Assembly (NCBI RefSeq): GCF_001457415.1
Contig: NZ_LN881724.1
Location: 124,001-188,000, forward strand
Origin: Gorillibacterium timonense
GTDB taxonomy: Bacteria; Bacillota; Bacilli; Paenibacillales; NBRC-103111
Reading direction: 5' to 3'
Length of the DNA: 64,000 nt
This document shows, in pieces, positions 33,582 through 45,000 of the stretch. Numbering within the stretch: the stretch's first letter is position 1; every line of letters begins with the position of its first letter. The notes below the pieces were generated by a model. It had not been told where the DNA came from, ran no database searches, and saw nothing but the letters and a program-made list of their open reading frames with translations. The translations under genes were made by a program, and so were the position numbers.

Positions 33582-34023
33582 GAACAAAACGTCAGAAAGC
33601 CATTGAGCTCAAGCCTTGCTCCTAAAGGAAGCTTGCGGCATTCATTCTAAACATGATTGGTCTTAAGCCTTTGCAGCCGTTCCGGACGGCTTGGCAAGGG
33701 CATTTTTCTTGCTTCGAGGGCGTGTCTCTAAGCGCCTTGAACGGGAGCAGCTCCGGCAGCTGAGCCGTTGTTTCTGCGATAGCCTGATTGCATAGGCGGG
33801 CGTCCCTTCCTGTGGATTCTCGAGGGCTCTTCCCTCACTAGAGTAAGCAAAGCGGTCATGGACTGGGCGTACTCTACATGATACGATCATCTTATAGTGG
33901 AAGGGAAAGATGCCCAATCGACGAGCGGGCGACTTCATGAAACCGATTACTCTGGAGCACGGATGAATCTTTTTTCGCTTCGAAACGTATGGACCGGAAG
34001 CACAATCAGAAGGAGGGCAACGA
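33582..34023. other. Intergenic region without a gene
   Basis: About 440 bases with no supported coding sequence. Only the AGGAGGG ribosome binding site of the next gene is clear; the open frame on the other strand runs antisense across the start of the ABC gene. Confidence 0.6.
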
Positions 34024-34923
34024 ATGAGTGTTTTGCAGCTTGAAGAAGTCACCAAGCGGTACGGGGACAAAACGGCAGTAAACGGCATTTCGCTGCAGGT
34101 GGAGAGGGGAGAGATCTTCGGGCTCCTCGGCGGCAACGGGGCAGGGAAGACGACGACCATGCGAATGGTGCTTGGCTTGATCTACCCGGATGACGGCAAG
34201 ATTCTATACAACGGTAAGCCGTATTCCGGCGAGCTGCTGCGCAAATTGGGGTATTTGCCGGAGGAGCGGGGGCTCTATCCGAAGATCAAGGTCAGCGAAC
34301 AGATTCTTTACCTCGCCGAGCTGCGCGGCGTGCATAAGCACGATGCGGACAAGGCGCTGAAGGGCTGGCTGGAGAAATTCGGAGTGCCGGACTATTACGG
34401 CAAGAAGGTGGAGGAGCTCTCCAAGGGCAACCAACAGAAAATCCAGTTCATCGCAGCCATCATTCACAATCCGGACATTCTCATCCTGGATGAAGCGTTC
34501 AGCGGACTCGATCCGGTCAATGTCGAGCTGCTGAAGGCTACGGTGCTTCAACTGCGCGATGAAGGGAAGACGATTCTGTTCTCGAGCCACCGCATGGATC
34601 ATGTGGAGGAGCTTTGCCGCAATATTTGCATTTTACATAAGTCGAATACGGTGTTGAAAGGAAGCCTTCGCGATATTAAGAATTCTTATCCGAAGGAACG
34701 GGTGCTGTTGGAAACAGCGGTTCCAGTAACGGGTCTTGAGGGATTGCCCGGTGTAACTCAAGTGAAAAGCGAGGGAGGCCGTTACGAATTCCGCGTCACC
34801 GAACCGGCCGCCGCCCAGAGGATTCTTCAGCAGGCCATGTCTCAAACCGACATCAACCGGTTTCAGATTCTGGAGCCTACGCTCACCGAAATCTTTATCA
34901 AGAAAGTGGGGGATGGAGAATGA
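34024..34923 (+). CDS. ABC exporter ATP-binding protein (NatA type)
   Basis: The 299-residue ATPase has Walker A GGNGAGKTT, a signature ELSKGNQQKIQF, Walker B ILDEAFSGLDP and the H-loop SSHRMDH. The signature variant and C-terminal regulatory extension are typical of the NatA/YhaQ group paired with ABC-2 permeases. It starts at 34024 behind AGGAGG and overlaps the permease by 4 bases. Confidence 0.9.
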   Translation: MSVLQLEEVTKRYGDKTAVNGISLQVERGEIFGLLGGNGAGKTTTMRMVLGLIYPDDGKILYNGKPYSGELLRKLGYLPEERGLYPKIKVSEQILYLAELRGVHKHDADKALKGWLEKFGVPDYYGKKVEELSKGNQQKIQFIAAIIHNPDILILDEAFSGLDPVNVELLKATVLQLRDEGKTILFSSHRMDHVEELCRNICILHKSNTVLKGSLRDIKNSYPKERVLLETAVPVTGLEGLPGVTQVKSEGGRYEFRVTEPAAAQRILQQAMSQTDINRFQILEPTLTEIFIKKVGDGE

Positions 34924-36233
34924 GGGGCTTCTGGACGGTATTGAAATTTACGTTTATGAACCGGGTTAAGGCGAAGTCCTTTATCTCCACCACGATCATC
35001 TTTGCCCTTCTCATCGCAGCGGGCGTCAATGCACCGAGCGTCATCTCCCATTTCTCGGGAGACAAAACGACGAACGTCGGGGTGTTTGCGGATTCCACCA
35101 TATCACCTGCGCTCATTGAACATTTCAAGAAGGATGATCCCAAGCTGGTGCTGATCGAGTACCCGGACAAGGGTTCACTCTCCGCCAATGAAGAGTTCGC
35201 TAAGACGGCGGTTCTGAACAAGGAAGTGAAGGGCTTTCTGGTGAAGCAGCCTGCCAAAGAGGGCGAATTTCCCGCGTTCCGTTATCTGTCGGAGGGGACG
35301 TTCACGCAAACTGGACCCAGCTCGAAGCTGCAGAGCGCTCTGCAGATCATCAAAGCAAACGAGGTCGTAAAGGAATTTAACCTGACCGACGAACAGGTCA
35401 CCAAGCTGAATACGCCCGTATCGCTGGAGTCCATCCAGATCACTTCCGGATCATCCGGAGGCGGCACGGGGAACGTTGACGGGCCGGGAGCGGAAGGGAA
35501 GACTCCTTCTGAGCAGCTCATGTCGTACATCCTCGTCTATGCGCTGATGATCCTGCTCTTTATGGCTCTCTCCATGTACGGGAACATGACCGCTTCGGAG
35601 ATCACGGCGGAGAAAAGCTCGCGTGTCATGGAGGTGCTGATCACGAGCGTGTCGCCGCTCAAGCAGATGTTCGGCAAGGTGTTCGGCATGTTCCTGCTCG
35701 GCGTGGCCCAGATCGCCCTCTTCATCGCCGTTGCCGTCATCAACCTGAATCTGCCGAACAACCGCGATTTCTTCGCCAGCAACGATCTCGACTTCAGCAG
35801 CATCGATCCGATGCTCTATGTCTACTTCGTCCTGTTCTATCTGCTCGGCTTCTTCCTCTACGTCATCCTGTACGCGGCGATGGGCTCGATCGTAAGCCGC
35901 ACGGAAGAGCTGGGGCAGGCCGTCATGCCGATTACGCTGCTGTCGCTGGCTGGCTTTTACATCGGTATCTATGGAATTAATGCGCCTATGGGAACCTTCA
36001 TCCGCGTCTGCTCGTTCATTCCGTTCTTCACTCCGAACATCATGTTCCTGCGGATCGGGATGCTATCGAACGTTCCCGCTTGGGAGATCTGGCTGTCCAT
36101 CGCCATCCTGATTGCCTCGATCCTGTTCTTCGGCTGGCTGTCGGCGAAGATCTACCGCACCGGCGTCCTGATGTATGGCAAGCGGCCCTCCATCAAGGAG
36201 ATCCGCAAGGCAATGAAGGCATATAAACTGTAA
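34920..36233 (+). CDS. ABC-2 type permease (NatB type)
   Basis: The 437-residue permease has one N-terminal membrane segment, a large extracytoplasmic domain (about residues 45-195) and five or six C-terminal segments. It contains the conserved LMSYILVYALMILLFMALSMYGNM and SSRVMEVLITSVSPLKQMFGK elements. NatAB-type pumps export sodium or toxic compounds; the cargo here is unknown. Translation is coupled to the ATPase by an ATGA overlap. Confidence 0.9.
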   Translation: MRGFWTVLKFTFMNRVKAKSFISTTIIFALLIAAGVNAPSVISHFSGDKTTNVGVFADSTISPALIEHFKKDDPKLVLIEYPDKGSLSANEEFAKTAVLNKEVKGFLVKQPAKEGEFPAFRYLSEGTFTQTGPSSKLQSALQIIKANEVVKEFNLTDEQVTKLNTPVSLESIQITSGSSGGGTGNVDGPGAEGKTPSEQLMSYILVYALMILLFMALSMYGNMTASEITAEKSSRVMEVLITSVSPLKQMFGKVFGMFLLGVAQIALFIAVAVINLNLPNNRDFFASNDLDFSSIDPMLYVYFVLFYLLGFFLYVILYAAMGSIVSRTEELGQAVMPITLLSLAGFYIGIYGINAPMGTFIRVCSFIPFFTPNIMFLRIGMLSNVPAWEIWLSIAILIASILFFGWLSAKIYRTGVLMYGKRPSIKEIRKAMKAYKL

Positions 36234-36820
36234 TCTAGGTAGCAGCTGTGTGGGTAATACTAACGGTTGTCACACGAAGGACGTACGAATGTCACGAAGA
36301 GCAAGATGATTTGTGATTTAGAATCTAGAGTGAACTGTGGATAGTAAAGAACGACAAGATTATTTATAGTGTGTTGTTATATTTCGCTTGTTTTCTGAGC
36401 TTTTGTGCCATTGCCTAAATCCTTTGCTAGTGTCTTGTGACATTAATGTAGCGTCTTGATATTACAGTTGGTGTCTGAAGGTATATGGTTGCTTTTGAAT
36501 AAAATTTGAATTTGAAGCAATATGATTTTCAATGGCTTCGCTCTTTGATAATAAAGGGTGAAGCCATTAGTCATTTTTAAGGAAAATAACGGGGCATAGA
36601 GGAACAGTTTATCCTTTACCCTATTTATATCCATAAAATCATCAAGCACATGCTTCTAATAATCTAGTAAACGTCCGTTATCACACCTCGTCCATACTAA
36701 CCCATCGAATGACTTGAAATCGCACTCAATTAACTGGGTAATTTTTCCGATATAGATAGGATAATACTCCTTATTCCAGAAAAATAGGGGGTTAATTAGA
36801 AGGAGAGAAAGGATGAGATT
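36234..36820. other. AT-rich intergenic region
   Basis: 587 bases, clearly richer in A+T than the genes around it. It contains one stem-loop (annotated separately) and no convincing coding sequence; a 68-codon frame on the minus strand has no good ribosome binding site. The last 100 bases presumably hold the promoter of the SLH gene. Confidence 0.6.
36531..36582 (+). terminator. Stem-loop, probable terminator
   Basis: AATGGCTTC (36531-36539) pairs with GAAGCCATT (36560-36568), with further CTCTTT/AAAGGG pairing inside, followed by AGTCATTTTT. It may end the ABC transcript, about 300 bases after the last gene. Confidence 0.5.
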
Positions 36821-38947
36821 ATGTTCAGCAACAGAAAATCGATCAGGACGAGAGACGGGGTGAAGATTAGGTCGAAAGTTGCCACGATCCTGATGACCGT
36901 TTTCTTACTTGTCGGAACGATGCCGTTCGCAGCGGGAGTAGAGGCAGCGGATTCTACTACGGTCAAACAGAGAACGGATTACAGCGCAAGCGGGCAGGGT
37001 CTGGTTTGGTTTGAAACCGACACGAACGGAAACCGGCAATTGCTTTACCAGAATGGAACCAGCGGTTCCCCACAAGCGGTAACTAACAGCACCTCCGCCA
37101 AGGACGCTCCTTATCTGTCCGGAGACTTCGTCGTCTGGGCTGACAAAGGCGATCATCCCGCCGCTTCCGTCAACTGGGACATTTATCTGGCGGACACTCG
37201 CACCGGCATACATAAGAAGCTGAATAGCACGACAGGGGAATACGGGAATCCCACGGTGGACGGCGTTGGCGTCGTATGGTCGGATCGATCAGGCTACGGA
37301 CGCATGGTTTACCACGAGCTGGCGACGGACAAGGAGACCGATGTTGGCGAAGGCCGTTTCCCGATCTTGAACAACGGGGTCATCGTATACAAGAATGCGA
37401 GAGATGGTGGGTTGAGCCTGCTCGATTTGAGCAGCGGTGCGAGGCGTAGTTTGGTAAGCCTAGGCAACTCCAATTACGTAGACTGGTTTGTCTTCAATGG
37501 CACTGATGTATTGTGGAAGCAAAAAAACGGGCTCGGTGAAAGCAAGTATGTGCTGATAAACAGCCAAGACCCAGCGGCGGAGCCTCGTGATTTGACGTCA
37601 TTATCCGCGAAATCGGTGGAATACGCGTTCATGTCGATTGGCGATACGCAGGCTGTATTTCTGGATTCGGACAGCGGCTCTGCCGTACTGCGTGGAGTTA
37701 ATCTTACGAACGGAACGATCTATTCGGTACCCGTTCCTTCTACTATAGGGTCATGGATTGGGTTCAGCGGTGACCGACTCCTGTATAGCCTGTCCGATCA
37801 ATCTATTCACTCTCTTGACCTCGCTAAGGGCGAGACCGGAGGGAATGGAAGTGATAATGGAGGAAGTACTGGTGGAAGTAATGGCGGCGGCAACGCTGGA
37901 AATGGAGATGGAGGAACATCCGGGGGATCAACGGGCGGCAATCCGACGGGCAGCACAGAAGGAACACGGATCGGACCGGATGGCGGAACTATCGAGTCGG
38001 CCGATGGCCGCGCACGATTAGAGATTGCGCCAGAAACGTTCCAGGCGAATACAACGATCAGCCTTCTCAAGAATCAATCGTCCACAGCTATTCCGCATGA
38101 CGATAAGGGTCGTGTGTTGACGCGAGGGTCTTCCGATTGGCGTGTGGCAACAGATGCAGCCTTTCGCAAAGCGGCCCTGCTTGAGTTGAAGTATGATTCG
38201 GAAGATGTTCTCTCAACCGGCAAAGAGAAACTAGGTATCTACCGGTTTGATTCCCATAACTCCTATTGGATCTACGTAGGCGGAAGTACAGGGGCCCACG
38301 AAGGGTATGTTCGTTCGGATATTCGAGAGTCGGGCGTATACGCCGTCATGCTGCGAAATCTGAATTTTGCCGATGTTACGAAAGGGTTTTGGGCGGAAGA
38401 GCCCATTGGCGTGCTTGCGGCCCGGGGTGTTCTTGAAGGAGACGAAACCGGTCGGTTTGCCCCAAATGCTGCGGTTACTCGCGAAGAATTCACCAAGATG
38501 CTGGCGGTAGCAATCGGGCTTGAGCCGCTTTCTTCTGGTCATCCGACATTCCGTGACGTGCCAGCCAACCGTTGGAGCAGCGGATGGATTGAGGCTGCCT
38601 CGGCTGTAGGCATTGTTCAAGGAGACAATGGTAGATTTCAACCGGCAAGCGCCATCACACGTGAGCAAATGGTGACCATGCTCATGCGGGCCAAAGCTTA
38701 TGCCGAGCAGCGCGCCAACAATTCTAATAAGAATCCGGCTGAATCAGCCGTTCGTCCGAAATCGGAGCTTTCCTCCTATACGGACGGTTTCAAGGTGAGT
38801 GGTTGGGCGGAAGCGGCTATGCTGGAGGCCCTTCAGCAGGAGCTGCTGAACGGAGATAACGGTAAGCTATACCCTCAGCGAACGGCAAACCGGGCGGAAG
38901 CGGCAGCCGTCATCTACCGATTGCTTGGGAAGTTGGGCTTGCTATAA
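36821..38947 (+). CDS. Secreted beta-propeller protein with three SLH domains
   Basis: The 708-residue protein has a signal peptide (about 1-43, ending VEAAD) and an N-terminal TolB/beta-propeller-like region with repeated VWxD turns (VVWADKGD, VVWSDRSG, VLWKQKNG). A Gly/Asn/Ser-rich linker follows (about 336-385), then a ZU5-like segment (GPDGGTIESADGRARLEIAP) and three SLH repeats (about 515, 583 and 652 to the end) that bind pyruvylated wall polymer. It is thus displayed on the cell surface. AAAGGA precedes the ATG at 36821. The RHS gene starts 75 bases downstream in the same direction, so the two are probably cotranscribed. Confidence 0.88.
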   Translation: MFSNRKSIRTRDGVKIRSKVATILMTVFLLVGTMPFAAGVEAADSTTVKQRTDYSASGQGLVWFETDTNGNRQLLYQNGTSGSPQAVTNSTSAKDAPYLSGDFVVWADKGDHPAASVNWDIYLADTRTGIHKKLNSTTGEYGNPTVDGVGVVWSDRSGYGRMVYHELATDKETDVGEGRFPILNNGVIVYKNARDGGLSLLDLSSGARRSLVSLGNSNYVDWFVFNGTDVLWKQKNGLGESKYVLINSQDPAAEPRDLTSLSAKSVEYAFMSIGDTQAVFLDSDSGSAVLRGVNLTNGTIYSVPVPSTIGSWIGFSGDRLLYSLSDQSIHSLDLAKGETGGNGSDNGGSTGGSNGGGNAGNGDGGTSGGSTGGNPTGSTEGTRIGPDGGTIESADGRARLEIAPETFQANTTISLLKNQSSTAIPHDDKGRVLTRGSSDWRVATDAAFRKAALLELKYDSEDVLSTGKEKLGIYRFDSHNSYWIYVGGSTGAHEGYVRSDIRESGVYAVMLRNLNFADVTKGFWAEEPIGVLAARGVLEGDETGRFAPNAAVTREEFTKMLAVAIGLEPLSSGHPTFRDVPANRWSSGWIEAASAVGIVQGDNGRFQPASAITREQMVTMLMRAKAYAEQRANNSNKNPAESAVRPKSELSSYTDGFKVSGWAEAAMLEALQQELLNGDNGKLYPQRTANRAEAAAVIYRLLGKLGLL

Positions 38948-39022
38948 TCAGCAGATCAATTGCTGGGAAGCGGAATTATCTTAATGAACGATATCATGGA
39001 TTCATTGAAAGGGAGAAAAGCG

Positions 39023-42000
39023 ATGAATCATCTCTATAACGCCTTGAAGGATTATGCCCGTAAGAAGAAAAGGGCGGCAGTTTGCGCGTTCCTTGCGTTT
39101 GTGGTTATATTCACCACGACATGGAGCCTTCCTGTAGGCTTGTGGCCAAGCTTCACAGAAAAAGCCTACGCCTCGACCAATATGCGAATCGAGCCAAGCG
39201 AGATCAACACGGACAAACAAGAAAAGGCAAAAATCATATTCAGCTTTAATGCGGACGACAACGGCCAAGCCAAACATGAGGTCAAAATTAACTTATGCAC
39301 CCCGAACCCGAATGGGGGCCCGCCGGCTCTAAAGGAGTTGATCGCCAGCGGCACTTATGATACGAAGGATTCGAATGGCCATTATCTCGTTCATGAGGTG
39401 GAATGGGACGGCAAGATCAATGGAGTTCCGCTCAAGGAAGGCAAGTATACCATTGCGGTATCTCCGATGGATTACAATGGAATCGGCGTCTATTACGGCC
39501 AAATGGCCAGCTTCGAAATCCGCAACTCGGTTCAACCCGCTCCGCCGCAGTCTCTGAACGCCAAAGCGGCAGCTTCGGGAGACGGCACAATGATTTCGGG
39601 TACGGCTGAGGCGGGTTCCACGGTCTCCCTGGAGGTTTTCTATTCAGGCAGTGATGCAGAGAAAACCTACAGCCCTATACAAGTTAATTCTCAAGGGCAA
39701 TGGCAGCAAAAGGTTAGTCTCGACTTAAACCGAATTGCGAGAATCGGAGCACGTGCTGAACGGGATGGACTCCAATCGAGCTATTCGCAGCAGTTGAGCA
39801 TTCTGCGCACGCCGATCCCTTCCTTTCCCGTTACTTGGGAACAGTTGGCGGCTTATTACTATAAAGCCAATTCTACGGTCACGGTCAAGACCATGACCAA
39901 GCAACTAGCTGACCTGAATGGCAGCACGAACGGCTCTGGAACGGTGACGGGATTGAATGCTCTGTTGATTCAAGACCCGGAAGTCAGCGAGCCGCTTGCA
40001 CAGAGCGACCTCGCGCAGTTTACAGAGCAGGCAGTAGCTGACCGGCTCCGCATCGTGAATCCCTCCGGGCAAGGTCCGGTAGAGCCAGCGCGCGGGGATT
40101 TCAACTACCAAACCGACCGGCTGACTCTCCAGGCTCTTATGCAGCTGCAATTCGGTTTGTCCTATCTCAGCCGTGAGGCCAACATCGGTGCAACCGGTCT
40201 TGGCTGGCATCACAGCTATGAATGGCGGCTTACTCCGGTAGACGGCAAGCTTGAGCTGATGAGGCCGGATGGTTCACGATTTGAATATGTTCCGCTGAGC
40301 GGGGGCAGGTATTTGACGCCGCGCGGCACGGATTGGACGCTGCAGGACGATACCGGAAGCGGGCATCTGCTGAAGACTCCCCAAGGTACCGCTTATCGCT
40401 TTGACAGCGAAGGGCTGCTCGCATCGATCACCGACCTTACTGGTAATCAGGTGATGCTGTCCTACAGCGGCAAACAGCTGATGAAAGTGGCAACCCGCGG
40501 CGCGGAGCTCGCGTTGACCTACGATCATGCGGGCAAGCTCGCCGGTGTTAGCGATCACTCGGGGCGCAGCCTTTCGCTCTCCTATGATTCGAACGGAGAT
40601 ATGGTGTCTTTCGCCGATGTGGATGGCGCTTCAACTAAATTCGGCTACGATAATCGGCACCGCGTGATTTCCGTATCCGATCCGAAGCAAAGCGCGACGA
40701 TGACCGTTCATTATGATGAGCATGGACGGGTTACCTCCTATACTGACTTTTATGGAAAGACGAGTACGACGGCTTACGAGGGTAAGGTTTCTCCAGTCAT
40801 TCGCGGGGAAGACGAAGAACAGGAGCCGGATGACGAGGTGGGCATCCATCCGGGTCAAGGGCGAGACATTCCGGCTGGCGATGAGGTTCTGCTCTCCGGG
40901 AACATGAACAATCTGGCTCATGCTCCGGCATATCGCAAAGTGCCGGGACTCTTGCCGGTGATCAAGAGCTACCTGGACAGCTCGGTGGAAGCCATATTAC
41001 GCCAGCAAGGACAGTATGAGGCATCTGCCGTAGCAGCAGATTCCAACGAGATTGCCAGCATCCAGAAGACCATCGCCTCCATTGGCGGCTCCGGTGTCGC
41101 GATTGTCCGCACAGGGTATCTGAATGTGGAGAGCAGCGTGACCTTCGGCAGCCCCGAGCATCCGGTTGTTCTCATTGCTGAAGGCATGAACACGAACCAG
41201 GACATTACGGTGACGGTGTATGGGACCTTGATTTTGAAGCAGGGCCTGAACGCCAACACCAAGCTGAAGGTTCATGCTTATCGGGTTGGCGGCGATTATG
41301 GCAATCTCTGGTCCGGCGGAGCGATTCACTTGAATAATGATTCGCAGGTTCAGGTGGAGAGCACGCTCTATGGCGGCAGTCTGACCTATAACAGCGGCCA
41401 GCTCACCGTGAATGCGGACCGCATTCTCGTAAAGGGCGATCTGTCCATCAACACGAAGGTGAAGATGTCCATCGCTCAGGAAATGCTGCTCGGCGGCATT
41501 GTTTCGAACAATGAAGTGGCGGAGCTGAACGTGAGCGGCGGCGATCTGTTTGTTCGCGACAACGTGAGCGTCAACAACAACCTGTCGATACAGACGGGAG
41601 GCGTGTTTGCCATCGGCGGCGACATGACGCCTAACCAGACGCCGAAGGTTCAAACCGGCGTCGGCTCTGGCAAGACGATTCTGACCTACCCGAAGAGCGG
41701 CAGTGCGGCCCCGGTAGCTGCATATAGGCTGTCCGCCACCCTTGCGGCACAGGCCAAATCAACGCAAACCGATAGGCTCGGCCATTCGATGGCCTATACA
41801 TGGAACGACCGGTTCCTGCTGGCGGCCGTAGTGAACCCGGACGGCACGACGGTCCGGTACGGATACGACAATGCCGACCGACTTGCGGACCTGACCGATG
41901 GCAACGGCGGCGTTCAGCGCTTGATTCACGACGAGCGCGGCAATGAAATTCAAGCGATTGACGGCAATGGAGAGTCGTCGGTGATCCGCTACAACAAGGA

Positions 42001-45000
42001 GAATCGCCCGGTTCAACAGATCGACGCACTGGGAGCAATCATTCGGTATAGCTATGATGCCTCGGGCAACTTGCTCGCTACGACTGACGCGCTGGGGAAC
42101 CAATCCACCATCGAACGCGACGCAACCGGAGTTCCGGTTCGAGTGACGGATGCACTTGGCCAAACGACCGAATTTGTTAATGACGAATACGGTTTTGTCA
42201 AGACGGTGCAAGACCCGAGCGGGTACGTCAAAACGATAGTCCGCGATGCGCTGCACCGGGTTATGGAGGTAAGGGATGATCAGGGCCTCCTTGAGCAAAC
42301 GGTGTACGATGCCAAAGACCGGGCAGTGGAGCGCCGTAATGCTGCCCAGCTAAGCCTAAGCAGCACGTACGACGCGAACGGAAACCTCACGAAAGAAACG
42401 GATGAGCAAGGCCAAGAGACATCCTATCAATACGATGTCTATCGGTCGATCGGAACGACGGATGCTGCCGGGAAAACAAGCAGTACTTCGTATGATGCGA
42501 ACGGCAATGTGAAGGAAGAGACGGACGCGAATGGTAATCGGACGGCGTACACCTATGATGCGCTGAATCGTTTGCAGCAGACCACCGATGCAGCCGGGCA
42601 GACGACCGTCTATACGTATGACGCCAATGGCAACCTGCTGACCGAACAGGACGCGAACGGGCAACTTACCCGCCATACGTATGACCGAAACAATAGTCTT
42701 CTGAGCATCACAGACCCACTCGGTGCCGTCATCTCGTACCGTTACGATGCGGCAGGTCATCAGACCAAAGTGACGGACCCGCTCGGAAACAGCACATGGT
42801 TTACTTACAATGCGGCGGGGCAGCTTACTGAATCTACAGATGCCCTAGGCAACACAACTACCTATCAGTACGATGCAAGCGGTAGGCAGATCTCCACGAT
42901 TGATGCAGAAGGCTCCGTCTGGCAAACGAAGTATGACAAGAGAGGGCTGGATAGCGGGACAATCAATCCGCTCGGTCAGGAAACGACCCTGATTCGCGAT
43001 GATCGCGGCCGGGTGACGGAATCTCGCAACGCGGCTGGTGGCGTAACGAGATATGAATATGACAGCCTGGACCGCACGACGAAGATCATCAACCCGCTCG
43101 GTTCCACAACCGGCTACGAGTACGACGCGCTCGGTCGCGTCATTCGCACGACCGATGCCAATCACGGAGTAACCTCGTTCCGCTACGATGTTCTTGGTCA
43201 ACTGACAGGCGTGACAGACGCTGGCGGCCACGAGACCGCTTATGCCTATGACGCGCTGGGTAACCTGCTGAGCAAGACGAATGCAAGGGGTGCCGTCACT
43301 GAGTATCAATACGATGTGTTGAATCGAGTCGTGGAGAAAGGTAATCCATTGAAGGAAGCGACACAGTACTCGTACGATGCAGCAGGTAATTTGCAATCGC
43401 AACTGGCACCGGATAAAACCAAGACAACGTATGGCTACGACGATGCGAATCATGTGATATCGATCCAGTACAGCGATGGACAGGAAGTTGCTTACGGCTA
43501 TGACCTGGCAGGTCGCCGGATTGCTATGAAGGATAGCAATGGCGACACCCGCTATACGTACGATGCACTGGGGAGATTGACGGAAGCGATCGACTACCGG
43601 GGACGCAACGTGCGCTACGAGTGGAACTCGTTAAACCAGCGCAGCCGGGTCATCTACCCGGACAACACTACGGTCAGCTATGAATACGACAAAGCGGGCC
43701 GAATGACGAGAGTCACCGATGGACAAGGCCAAGAGACCGCATATACGTATGATGCGGGTGGGCGGATCAAGGGCAAAGCCTTGCAGAATGGCGGAACAAG
43801 CGCCTACCAATACAACGATGCGGGGCAAGTGACGGGCATTCGTCATCTTGGACCGGGAGGGGCTTTGCTGGAGCAGCTCAGCTATACGTACGATCCAGCG
43901 GGCAATCTAGTCCATTGGGAGCGGCAAAAAGGCGGCAGCGACGAAGACAATCCGAGCGGCGCGACACAGCAAGCCGACATCGCGGATTATGTGTACGATG
44001 CGCTGAACCAACTCACTCAGGTGCAGAAGCGGAACGGAACGCAGACGAGCTATACCTACGATGCCGCAGGCAATCGGCTCAGCAAGACGGTAGCGGGCGG
44101 CGGGTCAGCCGGAACCGAAACCTATGCCTATGACCCGGCGAACAAGCTGACGCACTGGGAAAAAGGGAGCGACTACCGGGATTACGCATATGACCTGCGC
44201 GGCAATCTCCTGACGGTGACGGGCACGGACAGCACATCCCTGCTGCGCGCACAAAGCCCGTCCGCCGACATGACGGTTCCTGGCAGCGTGTATGCACAGG
44301 ACGGCGGTTCTGTAACGAATGAAGTCTATGGAGATGGCACCGCACCGGACGGAATTCATTCGCTGCAAGCAGCACTGGCAGGACCGCGCATCCTAGAAGC
44401 CTACAGCTGGGATGCCGCTAACCGGTTGACCGCACATACAAACGAATGGGGCGACCAAACGGTCTACCGCTATGACGGGAACGGAAGCCGCGTCTATATG
44501 GGAGTGACGCTCGGAAGCACCGCCCGTCAAGACGGATACCCGGCAAGCAACCCGGCAGGCCTACGGGACGGCTGGGAGACGCAGTACAAGAAGCAGCAAA
44601 GCGACACCTATTTCACTAACGACGTCACTTTAAGCTTGCCGGAACCGCTGGAAGCGACGGGTGAGGAGGGCTCGGCCTGGAAGCAGAACTACACCTATGG
44701 AGCGAATGAAGAACGGATCAGCATGAGCTACGTTTCGTCCGCCGACCCGAACAGCGGTTGGGAACCGACGGCGGGAGCAGGCGCGACAAGCAATGCGTCG
44801 CCCAAGACGCTGTATTACCTGACCGATATGTTGGGTAGCGTGCTTGCACTGGAAGGGCAGGACGGCAGCATCTCGGCGCGTTATGATTACGACGAATTTG
44901 GCACACCCGAGAATCCGGAGAAATTCGATCTGAACTATCCGGGACCGGACAACTTGTTCGGGTACACCGGGCTGGGATATGATTTCACCAGCGGCTTGTC

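Noticed and set aside
36443..36649. 68-codon frame on the minus strand in the AT-rich gap
   Set aside because: No ribosome binding site, spans the stem-loop at 36531-36568, and the translation looks random.
40997..43453. Long minus-strand frames within the RHS gene
   Set aside because: They arise from the repetitive YD coding sequence and have no starts or domains of their own.
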